Assembly: GCF_003268395.1 (NCBI RefSeq)
Contig: NZ_LQXQ01000002.1
Coordinates: 89,216 to 153,215, forward strand
DNA length: 64,000 nt
Source of the DNA: Acinetobacter sp. CFCC 10889
Lineage (GTDB): Bacteria > Pseudomonadota > Gammaproteobacteria > Pseudomonadales > Moraxellaceae
Reading direction: 5' to 3'
The notes under the pieces were generated by a model. It had not been told where the DNA came from. It ran no database searches and saw only the letters and a list, made by a program, of their open reading frames with translations. Shown one piece after another: positions 1 through 11,523 of the stretch (positions within the stretch are counted from its first letter, which is position 1; every line of letters starts with the position of its first letter). Position numbers and translations under genes: made by a program.

Positions 1-32
1 AGATTATTTTGATGAAAAGCATTGTTGCAGTC

Positions 33-62
33 TTGCGTTTCCCCCCAAAGCATTGCTATAAA
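33..62 (+). promoter_or_regulatory. Putative sigma-70 promoter of the HU gene
   Basis: A TTGCGT -35-like box (33-38) and a TATAAA -10-like box (57-62) are separated by 18 bases, upstream of the HU start at 129. A GAGGA ribosome-binding site lies at 113-117. Assignment is by consensus match only. Confidence 0.45.
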
Positions 63-128
63 GTCTGCATGGCCTTTCAAACCACAGCTTTTGATATTAA
101 ACGAACGATATAAGAGGACGTAATCTTC

Positions 129-401
129 ATGAATAAATCAGAATTAATTGACGCGATTGCAGAAAAAGGGGGATTGTCTAAGACTGATGCTGGTAAAGCA
201 TTGGATGCGACTATTGCTTCAATTGGTGAAGCGTTAAAAGGTGGCGATACTGTAACTTTAGTTGGTTTTGGTACTTTCAGTGTAAAAGAGCGAGCAGCTC
301 GTACTGGTCGTAACCCAAAAACTGGTGAAGAGCTTCAAATTAAAGCAAGTAAAGTACCAAGCTTTAAAGCGGGTAAAGGGCTTAAAGATTCTGTTGCTTA
401 A
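129..401 (+). CDS. hupB: DNA-binding protein HU (beta type)
   Basis: This is a histone-like nucleoid protein that binds and bends DNA without strong sequence preference and acts as a dimer. The 90-residue length is standard for HU. The N-terminal helix pair ([18 protein letters not shown]) and the beta-arm signature [27 protein letters not shown] split by the usual Pro tip are both visible (residues about 60-86). A GAGGA site 11 bases upstream supports the ATG. The gene is monocistronic, with a promoter-like sequence upstream and a strong hairpin terminator just after it. IHF subunits are the alternative, but the sequence fits HU better. Confidence 0.96.
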   Translation: MNKSELIDAIAEKGGLSKTDAGKALDATIASIGEALKGGDTVTLVGFGTFSVKERAARTGRNPKTGEELQIKASKVPSFKAGKGLKDSVA

Positions 402-437
402 TCTTTGATGCTTTAGAGAATGCCCCAATCGGGGAAA

Positions 438-471
438 TGCCAATCAATTTAGAAATTGATTGGCATTTTTT
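438..471 (+). terminator. Rho-independent terminator of hupB
   Basis: A perfect 13-base stem (438-450 with 453-465, TGCCAATCAATTT arm) with a 2-base central gap is followed by a T run, 37 bases after the HU stop codon. Confidence 0.9.
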
Positions 472-535
472 GTGCTCAATGTTTTATTTTTTTGAATATG
501 CTTAAATTAAGATGTTGAATTTATGAATAGAAAAA

Positions 536-681
536 CTGGAGGTGTTTCAAAAAGTATGCTGACTATATTTTGCTCACCATCTCAATATTATAAAATCTTG
601 AAAAGATAGTGCATTTAGTTTCTATATTTTCAATTTTTCTATTGACAGATTTGAGTAGCATACTTTTTAGAACACCACCCA
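536..681. mobile_element. MITE-like element with about 20-26 bp terminal inverted repeats
   Basis: The left arm at 541-560 (GGTGTTTCAAAAAGTATGCT) is matched by an inverted right arm at 657-676 with only two mismatches. The similarity extends a few bases outward (CTGGA on the left, its complement on the right). The roughly 97 bases between the arms are AT-rich with no ORF. Size, terminal inverted repeats and lack of coding capacity fit a non-autonomous miniature transposon. It abuts the truncated 5' end of the CPCC pseudogene. The family was not identified and no clear target-site duplication was seen. Confidence 0.6.
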
Positions 682-1011
682 GCAATTATCTATGATTTAA
701 CAATTGGTTATCTTATTTATAATAATGCAAAGTTACAACAAATGTATAAAATTTTATATCATAAAGATGTTGAGATCGAAGAAGATTCAAGAGCATATTA
801 TTTGCAATGCCCTTGTTGTGGTTTTTATGGTTTATCCTTAGAACTAGATTGGGATGGGTGCAGTATTTGTTTATAGGAATATGATGGACAACATGAAACA
901 TGTTACTCACTTGCCAATCGTATGACCATGATTGAATATAGGCAAAATTTTTATAAAAAAAATTCTAAAGTTGAGCTAGAAAAAAATTACATCAGTGACC
1001 AATCTATATAA
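677..1011 (+). pseudogene. Broken cysteine-rich CPCC-family gene
   Basis: Reading the + strand in the frame that ends at the TAA of 1009-1011 gives about 110 residues interrupted by one TAG at 874-876. The readable part contains CPCCGFYGL, then GCSICL, the stop, then EYDGQHE. This matches the pattern of the small Cys_rich_CPCC domain family (CPCC...C.vCfWE.DGQ), in which a Trp normally sits exactly where the TAG is. A TGG to TAG change is the simplest explanation. The 5' end has no start codon and runs directly into the inverted repeat at 657-676, so the gene looks truncated by the element as well. CPCC proteins are often found in toxin-immunity or accessory loci, and their function is not established. 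Confidence 0.6.
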
Positions 1012-1020
1012 AGACAAAAA

Positions 1021-1046
1021 AATCCAGCATTATTGCTGGATTTTTT
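1021..1046. terminator. Bidirectional hairpin terminator
   Basis: AATCCAGCA and TGCTGGATT arms surround a 4-base loop, with a T run on the + side and an A run before it. It lies between the convergent CPCC pseudogene and the lipoprotein gene ending at 1072. Confidence 0.8.
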
Positions 1047-1071
1047 ATTGGAACTGTTAAAAAGCTCAGAA

Positions 1072-1563
1072 TTAGTTTTTCAAAGCAGGTGTAGCAGCAG
1101 CAATCGCAGCCGCTACAGCATCATCTTCAGTTTGAGCTGTACCTGAACTTGCTTTAGGTGTAGGAGCGACTTCGGCACGTGCAGTTTCTACAGGTGCAGG
1201 TTTTGCCTCAGGCTTTGGTGCTGCTGGTTTAGGCTGTTCTACACGTGCAGTTTCAGTGTTGTGTTGAACAGGGCGAGGTTCTGGACGTGGTGCAGGCACA
1301 GCAGCAGGTTGCTGAGTTTGAGTTGTTTCAGATGATCCATTGATTTGTTGGGTAGAGCCATCTTGACTCACTTGCTGTTGATCATTTTGATCATGTTCAG
1401 CAGTTTCAAGATTTTCAAACTGAGCAGGCTGTTGAGCAGGTTGCTGCGTTTGAGTTGTTTCAACTTTTTCAGGTTCATCATTTTTAGGTTCTTCTTTTTT
1501 CACACATGCTGTTAAAACAAGACCTGTTGCAATCAAACCACAAATTAAAAGTTTCTTATTCAT
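1072..1563 (-). CDS. Pro/Gln-rich lipoprotein of unknown function
   Basis: The 163-residue product starts with a lipoprotein signal (MNKKLLICGLIATGLVLTAC), lipobox LTAC, Cys at about residue 20. The rest is low complexity and extended: acidic and Gln-rich in the first half, with ETTQTQQPA occurring twice (about residues 35 and 79). A Pro/Ala/Lys-rich stretch follows, and an Ala-rich tail ends it (AVAAAIAAATPALKN). There is no recognisable enzyme domain. The composition suggests an envelope-tethered spacer-like protein, but no function can be assigned. It is divergent from pyrG and convergent with the CPCC pseudogene. Confidence 0.8.
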   Translation of the reverse strand: MNKKLLICGLIATGLVLTACVKKEEPKNDEPEKVETTQTQQPAQQPAQFENLETAEHDQNDQQQVSQDGSTQQINGSSETTQTQQPAAVPAPRPEPRPVQHNTETARVEQPKPAAPKPEAKPAPVETARAEVAPTPKASSGTAQTEDDAVAAAIAAATPALKN

Positions 1564-1723
1564 ATTGACACAAAATATAGCTTCTAGAGAGTAAGCCTAT
1601 TATAACAGTAAAATTAGAGATAAAAATCATCTACTGAAATGTTAATTTTTGATTGGAAATGCTGATAGAATAGCCAATTGTTTATTGTTCTATGAATTGA
1701 TGTGAATTGACTTTGCTTTCTAG

Positions 1724-3430
<1,707 letters not shown>

Positions 3431-3458
3431 GCGAGCAGGACACAACTAGGAAGTTTAA

Positions 3459-4316
3459 ATGTCACAATTAAAACCACAAGAAATTGTACGTTTAGGCGAT
3501 ATACAAATGGCAAATCATTTGCCATTTGTACTATTCGGCGGAATGAATGTACTTGAGTCGAAAGACTTAGCTTTTGAAATTGCAGAAACATATGTCGATA
3601 TCTGCAAACGTCTTGAAATTCCTTATGTATTTAAAGCGAGCTTTGATAAAGCTAATCGTTCGAGTTTATATTCGTTTCGTGGTCCAGGTTTAGAAAAAGG
3701 TATTGAGTGGCTTGCAGACATTAAAAAACATTTTAATGTGCCAATCATTACTGATGTTCATGAACCTTACCAAGCAGCGCCTGTTGCAGAAGTTGCTGAC
3801 ATTATTCAACTTCCTGCATTTTTAAGTCGTCAGACTGATCTTGTTGAAGCAATGGCGAAAACACAAGCCATTATTAACATCAAAAAAGCACAATTCCTTG
3901 CACCGCATGAAATGCGTCATATCCTGAACAAATGTTTGGAAGCAGGAAATGACAAACTGATTCTGTGTGAGCGTGGTTCAGCATTTGGCTATAACAACTT
4001 AATCGTTGATATGCTTGGTTTTGATACCATGAAAGACATGAATGTGCCAGTGTTCTTTGATGTGACACATGCACTTCAAACACCGGGTGGTCGTGCAGAT
4101 TCTGCGGGCGGACGCCGTGCGCAAATCACCACACTTGCGCGTGCGGGTATGGCAACAGGTCTTGCTGGTTTGTTCTTAGAGGCACATCCAGATCCTGAAC
4201 AAGCCAAATGCGATGGACCTTGTGCATTACGTATGTCTCAGCTAGAGCCATTCTTAGCACAGTTAAAAGAATTGGATACCTTGGTGAAAGGTTTCAAAAA
4301 GCTAGATACACACTAA
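3459..4316 (+). CDS. kdsA: 3-deoxy-8-phosphooctulonate synthase
   Basis: KDO-8-phosphate synthase condenses phosphoenolpyruvate with arabinose 5-phosphate, the first committed step to the KDO sugar of lipid A-core. The 285 residues form one TIM-barrel aldolase-like domain. Landmarks are [12 protein letters not shown] (about residue 55), [10 protein letters not shown] (about 92), [17 protein letters not shown] (about 110) and [11 protein letters not shown] (about 200). It is close behind pyrG with a short gap, so co-transcription is likely. An AGGAAG site precedes the ATG. Confidence 0.98.
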   Translation: MSQLKPQEIVRLGDIQMANHLPFVLFGGMNVLESKDLAFEIAETYVDICKRLEIPYVFKASFDKANRSSLYSFRGPGLEKGIEWLADIKKHFNVPIITDVHEPYQAAPVAEVADIIQLPAFLSRQTDLVEAMAKTQAIINIKKAQFLAPHEMRHILNKCLEAGNDKLILCERGSAFGYNNLIVDMLGFDTMKDMNVPVFFDVTHALQTPGGRADSAGGRRAQITTLARAGMATGLAGLFLEAHPDPEQAKCDGPCALRMSQLEPFLAQLKELDTLVKGFKKLDTH

Positions 4317-4362
4317 TTTTTACAATTAGATGCGCCTGAGATATGGCGCGTCGTTTTATTAA

Positions 4363-5670
<1,308 letters not shown>

Positions 5671-5693
5671 TCGTTATTGATTGATTTAGATTG

Positions 5694-5725
5694 AAAAAAA
5701 CCACTCTGAAAAGGGTGGTTTTTTT
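5694..5725 (+). terminator. Rho-independent terminator of eno
   Basis: An A7-CCACTCT arm and AGGGTGG-T7 arm pair with one G-U wobble around a GAAA tetraloop, ending in a long T run 24 bases after the eno stop. Confidence 0.9.
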
Positions 5726-6231
5726 ATGAGCACTATGATTTTTTTATAAATAGGCTTTAAAATAAACAATAAAATTCAATTTTCAGATTCAAAGAAATTC
5801 AGTTCTAGGATGTATTTTTATAATTAAAGTTTGAATTAATGCTATATATTGTAATTGGTAGAGTATCAGATGGTATATATTTTATGCTTGCTAAAAAGTA
5901 TTGCGTACCCAATTTTTGATTGATTTTATATAGTCCTGTTCATACTTGCTCATGAATTTTTATTGCTTCTATATTTTGTTGTGAATGATGTGAATTCAAG
6001 GTGATATTACTTAGTTTGAATATGACACTTTAGAAATAAAATTTATAATAGTATTTGTACGGGATAATATGCCCTTGAGGGGAAGCTCTAGTCAAATAGT
6101 TATAATGCCTTTGTGTAAGATAGACTTTTGTTCAACTTTTGCAGTTTTGCTACAGTTTGACATTCTCCATCCATCTGATTTGATGTATATTGAGTGCATA
6201 ATTCAATGCTGCTTTTAACCCACAAAACACT
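5726..6231. other. About 500 bp AT-rich intergenic region before ftsB
   Basis: No credible ORF, tRNA or strong repeat was seen on either strand. The last 200 bases presumably hold the ftsB-ispD promoter, but no clear -35/-10 pair stands out. Confidence 0.5.
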
Positions 6232-6626
6232 ATGCCAGAAGTCCTCAAATCAACTTCAAGTAAAATTATCCTTGTTATTGCATTGATAATCATTGTAATA
6301 CTGCAATACCGCTATTGGTTCGGTGAGGGTGGATACTACCCACACCAAGCACTGTTACAGCAAATTCAACAACAAACTGAAGTCAATAATGAGTTAAAAG
6401 AGCGTAACCGTATTTTAGCAGCGGAAGTGTATGACTTAAAAAATGGTGCTGAAGCCATTGAAGAGCATGCACGCCTTGACCTTGCTTGATCAAGCCACAT
6501 GAAACATTTGTGCAAATGAGCACGATCAGTACGCATTATAAACCGATTTATATCGACCCAAATGCAGATGTAGACGACAGAACCAATGAAGATGAAGATG
6601 CAGATTCAATCCCTCAACAACCGTAA
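6232..6626 (+). pseudogene. ftsB: Cell-division protein FtsB, apparent frameshift near the C-terminus
   Basis: FtsB is a small bitopic protein that joins FtsQ and FtsL in the divisome. One transmembrane segment (residues about 12-27, ILVIALIIIVILQYRYW) is followed by a coiled coil (QQIQQQTEVNNELKERNRILAAEVYDLKN) and the conserved IEEHAR motif. In the starting frame the protein stops at 6487-6489 after ARLDLA (85 residues). One frame away the sequence continues IKPHETFVQ, exactly what follows IEE.AR..LG.I in FtsB, and stays open to a TAA at 6624-6626. The simplest explanation is one missing G in CTTGCTTG (6481-6488). This is either a sequencing error or a real truncation that removes the C-terminal tail. 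It overlaps the start of ispD. Confidence 0.75.
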
Positions 6627-7320
6627 AATTTGGGCAATTGTACCTGCTGCGGGGTCTGGCAGTCGGTTTTCAAAAACAGAATTAAAACAATATCAACGCA
6701 TTCAAGATCAAACTGTTTTAGAACACACAGTGAACCGTCTTAACCAATTGCCCTTGGCAGGCTGTGTCTTAGCCATTGGTGAACAGGATGATTTTGCACA
6801 TCAGCTCAACTTTGAAAATGCTGAAAATATTCATTTTTGTTTGGGTGGTGCAGAGCGAGTTCATTCTGTTCTAAATGCATTAATTTATTTAAGTGATCTT
6901 GCAGAACCTAATGATATTATCCTTGTACATGATGCAGCACGACCTTGTGTGACGGTCGAATGTTTATATGATTTGGTCAATACTGTGAGTAAAGTTGCGA
7001 CCAGTGCGATTTTGGCAATACCTGTACGAGATACTTTAAAACGTGTTGTACATCAGCAATCAATTCAACAGACAGTCAGTCGTGAACAGTTGTGGCAAGC
7101 ACAAACTCCACAAGCTTCAAGCCTAATCAAGCTTAAAACTGCCATTGAAACTGCATTAAAGAATGACATTGTCATTACAGATGAAGCCAGTGCTTTAGAG
7201 TTTATGGGAGAAATTGTACAGGTTGTACAGGGGCGCTCTGATAATCTGAAAATTACTTATCCTGATGATCTAGAGTTGGCACGTCTGATTTTAAATGCTC
7301 AGCATGGCAAAACTGCTTAA
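6586..7320 (+). CDS. ispD: 2-C-methyl-D-erythritol 4-phosphate cytidylyltransferase
   Basis: The enzyme transfers CMP to MEP in the non-mevalonate isoprenoid pathway. The nucleotide-binding motif IWAIVPAAGSGSRF is near the N-terminus, with VHDAARPCV (about residue 118) and ITYPDDLELA near the C-terminus. Three in-frame ATGs (6586, 6592, 6598) are possible; the one at 6598 leaves about 12 residues before the core, closest to the E. coli spacing, so the true protein may be 240 residues. It overlaps the frameshifted tail of ftsB, implying a coupled ftsB-ispD operon as in many gammaproteobacteria. Confidence 0.96.
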   Translation: MKMKMQIQSLNNRKIWAIVPAAGSGSRFSKTELKQYQRIQDQTVLEHTVNRLNQLPLAGCVLAIGEQDDFAHQLNFENAENIHFCLGGAERVHSVLNALIYLSDLAEPNDIILVHDAARPCVTVECLYDLVNTVSKVATSAILAIPVRDTLKRVVHQQSIQQTVSREQLWQAQTPQASSLIKLKTAIETALKNDIVITDEASALEFMGEIVQVVQGRSDNLKITYPDDLELARLILNAQHGKTA

Positions 7321-7406
7321 ATACAGGAGAAATATATAGCGAAGGCTGTATTCTTAGCTATTTCTCTTTATAATTTTGTTTCCCCGTTTTTGTTGTAGAA
7401 AATAAT

Positions 7407-8543
7407 ATGCCACCAAATGAGCAATATCGCTTTCTCCGGCAATCTTTAAGAGATGGTCGTAGTTTTAATGAAAGTACATCAAGATGGGATAAATTACATT
7501 TAGATCCGTGGTTATTAGCCTTTTTGGTTATTAATGCCATTTTAGGCTTGTTAATGGTCTATAGTGCATCGGATCAAGATGTTGGAATGTTAGCACGTCA
7601 AGGTGTGAGCTTTGTTGTTGGTTTTATTCTGCTGTTCCTTTGTGCGCAAGTACCTCCAAAAGTCTATCAAGCCATTAGTCCATGGTTTTATGGTATTGCT
7701 ATTTTATTGCTAATTTTGGTGTTAGTGGTGGGAGATGTGCGACTTGGGGCAAAGCGTTGGTTGACTATACCCGGCATTGGAAGTATGCAGCCCAGTGAAT
7801 TTACCAAGTTTGCAATGCCATTGATGATGGCATGGTATTTTTCTCGACAGCCCTTACCACCTAAATTTAGGCATGTGATTGGGGCTTTAATTTTAATGGT
7901 GGTGCCATTCGGTTTAGCACTATTACAACCTGATTTGGCGATTGGGATCGTGATTGGTGGTGTTTTTGCTTTATTTTTAAGTGGAATGTCATGGACGTTG
8001 ATCTTGGGTGCGATTGCCGCAGCAGGGATGGCATTACCTTTGGTTTGGATGTTTGTTTTACAAGCCTATCAAAAGAAACGGATTTTAACTTTATTTGATC
8101 CTGAATCTGATGCTTTGGGTGCAGGTTGGAATATTATTCAATCTAAAATTGCCATTGGTTCAGGTGGGTTTACAGGTAAAGGGTATTTAGGTGGTACACA
8201 GTCGCAACTAGGTTATCTACCCGAACATCATACCGATTTTATCATGTCGACTTATGCTGAAGAATTTGGTTTTATTGGGGTTTTCTTATTATTTGTGTTG
8301 TATGCAGCGATCATTTTCCGTTGCATGATGATTAGCCTAAATTGTTTTCATAATTATGGTCGAATTTTGGCAGGAACAATAGGTTTATCTTTATTCTTCT
8401 TTGTCTTTGTTAACTCAGGTATGGTTAGTGGCATTTTACCTGTAACAGGTGATCCTTTACCTTTAATGAGTTATGGGGGAACGGCGGTCATTACATTGTT
8501 AGCGAGCTTTGGCATTGTGATGTCGATTCATACTCATCGATAA
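7407..8543 (+). CDS. rodA: Rod shape-determining SEDS protein RodA
   Basis: RodA is a peptidoglycan glycosyltransferase that polymerises lipid II in the elongasome with PBP2. The 378 residues form a polytopic membrane protein. SEDS landmarks are LGAKRWLTIPGIGSMQPSE (about residues 111-129), the large extracellular loop with GSGGFTGKGYLGGTQSQLGYLPEHHTDFI (about 247-275) and PLPLMSYGGTA near the C-terminus. It is longer at the N-terminus than the FtsW/RodA core, with about 30 cytosolic residues. The gene stands alone rather than next to a PBP2 gene. FtsW is the paralogous alternative; the GYLPEHHTDF loop favours RodA. Confidence 0.93.
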   Translation: MPPNEQYRFLRQSLRDGRSFNESTSRWDKLHLDPWLLAFLVINAILGLLMVYSASDQDVGMLARQGVSFVVGFILLFLCAQVPPKVYQAISPWFYGIAILLLILVLVVGDVRLGAKRWLTIPGIGSMQPSEFTKFAMPLMMAWYFSRQPLPPKFRHVIGALILMVVPFGLALLQPDLAIGIVIGGVFALFLSGMSWTLILGAIAAAGMALPLVWMFVLQAYQKKRILTLFDPESDALGAGWNIIQSKIAIGSGGFTGKGYLGGTQSQLGYLPEHHTDFIMSTYAEEFGFIGVFLLFVLYAAIIFRCMMISLNCFHNYGRILAGTIGLSLFFFVFVNSGMVSGILPVTGDPLPLMSYGGTAVITLLASFGIVMSIHTHR

Positions 8544-8552
8544 TTTAATAAG

Positions 8553-8584
8553 AGGGATATTTCACAGAATATCCCTATTTTTTT
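8553..8584 (+). terminator. Rho-independent terminator of rodA
   Basis: A perfect 9-base stem AGGGATATT/AATATCCCT (8553-8561 with 8568-8576) with a 6-base loop is followed by ATTTTTTTG. Confidence 0.9.
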
Positions 8585-8657
8585 GTAAAAATAAACTTAA
8601 AATATTGCATATTCACTATAAGTATTCATTTTATAAAATAGAGAGGAAATAACCATC

Positions 8658-9140
8658 ATGCGCCACTTTTTATTCATAAGTACGTTTTTAAGTAGTTTAC
8701 TTTTTAGTTCTGCATATGCAATTCCAACGCAAGCTGATCAAATGCAAACAGAAACATCGGCTGTAAGCCAAAATCATCAAGCTGATTTTGATTTATTTAT
8801 TGGTTTGATGGAACAAGTCGATATGCAAAAAATGACCATGATGTCAGAAGAAGGTGAGGATACAGCATCAGCGGAACAGAAAGCACAAGTTGCTGAGGTG
8901 ATTGAAAATTTAAAAGCTTTAGGTAAATCTTTAGATCAAGCTCAATTTACAACACCTGAAGGGAAAAAAGTTCAAGCTGCTTTTATTGCCTATAATAATG
9001 ATTCAATTTATTTGTTAAAAAATCAAGCACAATGGGAAAATGATGAAAAACAAAAAGAAAAATTGGTCATGCATTCTATGCAGTTAAATCAAAACTTAAT
9101 AGAAGCTTTGCAAGACTTAAAAACTCGTGCAGGACAATAA
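8658..9140 (+). CDS. Exported protein of unknown function
   Basis: The 160-residue product begins with a Sec signal peptide (MRHFLFISTFLSSLLFSSAYA, likely cleaved after AYA at about residue 21). The mature part is acidic, Gln- and Met-rich and probably helical, with no cysteines and no known motif, so it is likely periplasmic. A GAGAGGAAA site precedes the ATG. The DA1-like gene starts only 21 bases after its stop, so the two may be co-transcribed. No function can be assigned. Confidence 0.82.
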   Translation: MRHFLFISTFLSSLLFSSAYAIPTQADQMQTETSAVSQNHQADFDLFIGLMEQVDMQKMTMMSEEGEDTASAEQKAQVAEVIENLKALGKSLDQAQFTTPEGKKVQAAFIAYNNDSIYLLKNQAQWENDEKQKEKLVMHSMQLNQNLIEALQDLKTRAGQ

Positions 9141-9161
9141 TGATTTACTGAAGTCGTATTT

Positions 9162-9785
9162 ATGTGGCTAAATTTAAAAACCTTATATCCTTGTTATTAT
9201 TGTCATCATCAGCACTTTAAACAAGATATTTCAAGTTATGCTGATGGTCGCATGTTATGTAAAGATTGTGTCAGGCATATTATTGTGACGACAGAAAATT
9301 TAAATATTGTGGCGCAATGGGTATTACAACAAATCGATAATCTGGGCTTTAAATTTACACGAGGCTATACCCATGTCAGCCTGATTAGTAAAGAGAAAAT
9401 GAAAGATTTAGGCTTTGATCATGCTGAAGGTTTAGCAATGAATACAGTCAGCAGTAATTTATTTTTTAAAGATCAACATACTCATGCACAGATTAATGTA
9501 ATTTATGGTATGCCCACAGCAAATCTAGTTTGGGTGCTGAGTCATGAGATCGGGCATGTTTTGGTTTCACAACAGCAATATAAATTTAACTCTATGGCAG
9601 AGGAAGAAGGCTTTTGTCAGCTTATTGCTTTATTGGTGAGTCAAAAATCACAGAATCCGTTGATGCCTAGAGTGTTACATAAAGAGCTGAATAGCCCTGA
9701 TCCAATTTATGGAGAGGAGCTAAGAAAAGCCTATGCGAAATATCAACAACAAGGCTTTTCGCAGTATTTTAAATATTTCATTTAA
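9162..9785 (+). CDS. DA1-like protein: N-terminal zinc finger plus HExxH metallopeptidase
   Basis: The 207-residue protein opens with a LIM-like double-CxxC zinc site (CYYC at residues 11-14, CKDC at 33-36). It carries an HEIGH zincin motif at residues 128-132 and a downstream EEEGFCQ segment that could supply the third metal ligand (about residues 146-152). This layout resembles the DA1-like family, whose plant members are ubiquitin-activated peptidases with LIM domains. Bacterial relatives have no established substrate. It has no signal peptide and is presumably cytosolic. It follows an exported protein gene by 21 bases. The assignment rests on motif order and not on a profile search. Confidence 0.7.
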   Translation: MWLNLKTLYPCYYCHHQHFKQDISSYADGRMLCKDCVRHIIVTTENLNIVAQWVLQQIDNLGFKFTRGYTHVSLISKEKMKDLGFDHAEGLAMNTVSSNLFFKDQHTHAQINVIYGMPTANLVWVLSHEIGHVLVSQQQYKFNSMAEEEGFCQLIALLVSQKSQNPLMPRVLHKELNSPDPIYGEELRKAYAKYQQQGFSQYFKYFI

Positions 9786-9788
9786 ATT

Positions 9789-10130
9789 TTAAAGTGGCAG
9801 ATAAGTATAGACCAAACCGTAAGATACGGCTGCTACCAAGGTCGCTAAGACGATTTTTTTGAATTTAAAATAAATTCCAATCAGCACTAAAAAGCCGATG
9901 AGCATCGCAAAGCTTTTATTTGGCGTTTCAATCAAAGGTGGCAATGTAGCAACGACCAGCATGGAACTAATCGCTGCAATGCCAATGCTACCCAAAGCAA
10001 TTTTTAACCATGTTGCACCACGTGCTTGCTGATTTTTTTGGTTCTTTTGAATGACGAATAATGGACCAAAACGGGATGCAAAATTGGCAATTCCGACAAT
10101 AATCCCGACTAAAATAATTTCTAGATCCAT
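9789..10130 (-). CDS. azlD: AzlD family branched-chain amino acid exporter subunit
   Basis: This 113-residue protein has about four transmembrane segments and the FASRFGPLF-like early motif of AzlD. It is the small partner of the AzlC exporter. Its ATG sits one base from the stop of azlC upstream on the same strand, so translation is probably coupled. In E. coli the equivalent pair YgaZ-YgaH exports valine; substrates here are inferred from the family only. Confidence 0.88.
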   Translation of the reverse strand: MDLEIILVGIIVGIANFASRFGPLFVIQKNQKNQQARGATWLKIALGSIGIAAISSMLVVATLPPLIETPNKSFAMLIGFLVLIGIYFKFKKIVLATLVAAVSYGLVYTYLPL

Positions 10131-10131
10131 A

Positions 10132-10887
10132 TTATTCTCCTGAATTACTGATTACGATGTCATCATGCTGTTTTAATACATAATATTTGAATATTCCTGC
10201 GAATATTCCTGCAAGTATGCCAATGAAAATTGCAGCAGATAAATTAATCAGATAACATGAAATCGCAGCAACAACCAAAGAAACAGCAACGACAAGGGTA
10301 TGTTTCTTTTCAAATGCTGCCAATAAGAAACTAAGGAAAAGTGCAGGTAATAAGAAGTCAAGTGCAGCTTGTAGAAACTGTGGTAAATTCGCCACTTGAT
10401 CAGAAAACAAACCACCTAAAAGAGAACCTAAAGCCCAAGACATCCAGCTGAATAGACTTAAACCCAACATCCACGATTCAGACCATTCTTGGCGTCTTTG
10501 CGATAGCTTAATCATGCCAGCAGCAAAGACTTCATCGGTTAAACCCCAAGACCAAATTGCAGTTTTCTTTAAATTTAAGCGATCTTGAATCAAGTTTTGC
10601 AGTGCAGGACCATATAAAACATGACGAATATCGAGTGCGATTACAGTCAGTGCTGTCATCCAAATGGATGTACCACTACCAAGCAATGCCACAACCAAAA
10701 ATTGACTCGCACCTGCATACATTGAACAAGATAGAAATAAAGCTTCCCAAGGTGTGAAGCCAAATTGAGTTGCTGAGACACCAAAAGCAAAAGACACAGG
10801 TAAATAGGTAAAAATAATCGCTTGACTATCTTTAGCACCTTGCCAAAAACCCGCAGGTTTGATGGAGGAAGTTGTGTGTTGGGACAC
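10132..10887 (-). CDS. azlC: AzlC family branched-chain amino acid exporter subunit
   Basis: The 251-residue polytopic protein matches the large AzlC/YgaZ subunit, with GFWQGAKDSQAIIFTYLPVSFAFGV at the N-terminus and SCSMYAGASQFLVVALLG after it. The frame extends upstream to an ATG at 10926, but that would overlap the divergent lipoprotein region. A GTG at 10887 (VSQHTTSS) is preceded by AGGTG at 6 bases and gives the usual length, so it was chosen. It is followed at once by azlD. Confidence 0.9.
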   Translation of the reverse strand: MSQHTTSSIKPAGFWQGAKDSQAIIFTYLPVSFAFGVSATQFGFTPWEALFLSCSMYAGASQFLVVALLGSGTSIWMTALTVIALDIRHVLYGPALQNLIQDRLNLKKTAIWSWGLTDEVFAAGMIKLSQRRQEWSESWMLGLSLFSWMSWALGSLLGGLFSDQVANLPQFLQAALDFLLPALFLSFLLAAFEKKHTLVVAVSLVVAAISCYLINLSAAIFIGILAGIFAGIFKYYVLKQHDDIVISNSGE

Positions 10888-10988
10888 GTAACACCTAATT
10901 GGGAGTAAAACAAAAGGTAAAATCAAGATTGTGTATTGTACCCGAATTTACTAGCATAGTGCTCAATTGTTTAATTTGGCGATATGCT

Positions 10989-11464
10989 ATGTTTGCGGTG
11001 AAATCTCCTTTATTGCTTAAGTCTGGTTTAATACTCGGTGTTTTGCTGTTACAAGGCTGTGATAATTCATCTTCTGAGCCAAAAGAACCCCTTAAACCCG
11101 CACCAAAGCTGAGTAATGATGCCACGGCTTATGCTCAAGAAGCATGGAAATTAATCAACGAAATCGAACCATTTGTTTATCGTAAGCAGTTGAATTTAAT
11201 TGAAGAAAAAGTCAGAAAGCCTGTGCGTAAACTCAGTACAGACTGGCGTATTAATGTCAAAATGACGGATTCAGTGACAGAAGGAAAGTATGCTTTGTGT
11301 CGTAAAGCACTGACCAGTTTGGATAGTTTTGCACGAGCAACATTGGAAAAAGATCAAGGATTGAACCAAAAAAATCAGATTACGAACGTGATAAAACACA
11401 ATGTAAAGATGCAATTGATAATCCGAGTTTAGGTAATACTAAGACATATACCAATTTATTTTAA
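10989..11464 (+). pseudogene. Small lipoprotein with a one-base frameshift near its 3' end
   Basis: The intact 5' part encodes a lipoprotein (MFAVKSPLLLKSGLILGVLLLQGCDN, lipobox LQGC) of unknown function with one later Cys in YALCRKAL. The starting frame stops at 11430-11432 after a basic, unconvincing tail. One frame away the sequence reads SDYERDKTQCKDAIDNPSLG and stops at 11462-11464; that continuation has natural composition and a second Cys that could pair with the first. The switch falls in a run of seven A's (11368-11374), where eight would restore one frame. It could be a homopolymer sequencing error or a real mutation. The longer start at 10899 lacks a signal and overlaps azlC. Confidence 0.65.
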
Positions 11465-11491
11465 AATCAATTGATTGATGAATAAAAACAC

Positions 11492-11520
11492 AAAAAATGC
11501 GCTGATAGAGCGCATTTTTT
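11492..11520. terminator. Bidirectional terminator between the lipoprotein gene and its convergent neighbour
   Basis: AAAAAATGCGCT and AGCGCATTTTTT arms flank a 5-base loop, with A and T runs on both sides. Confidence 0.9.
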
Positions 11521-11523
11521 AAT

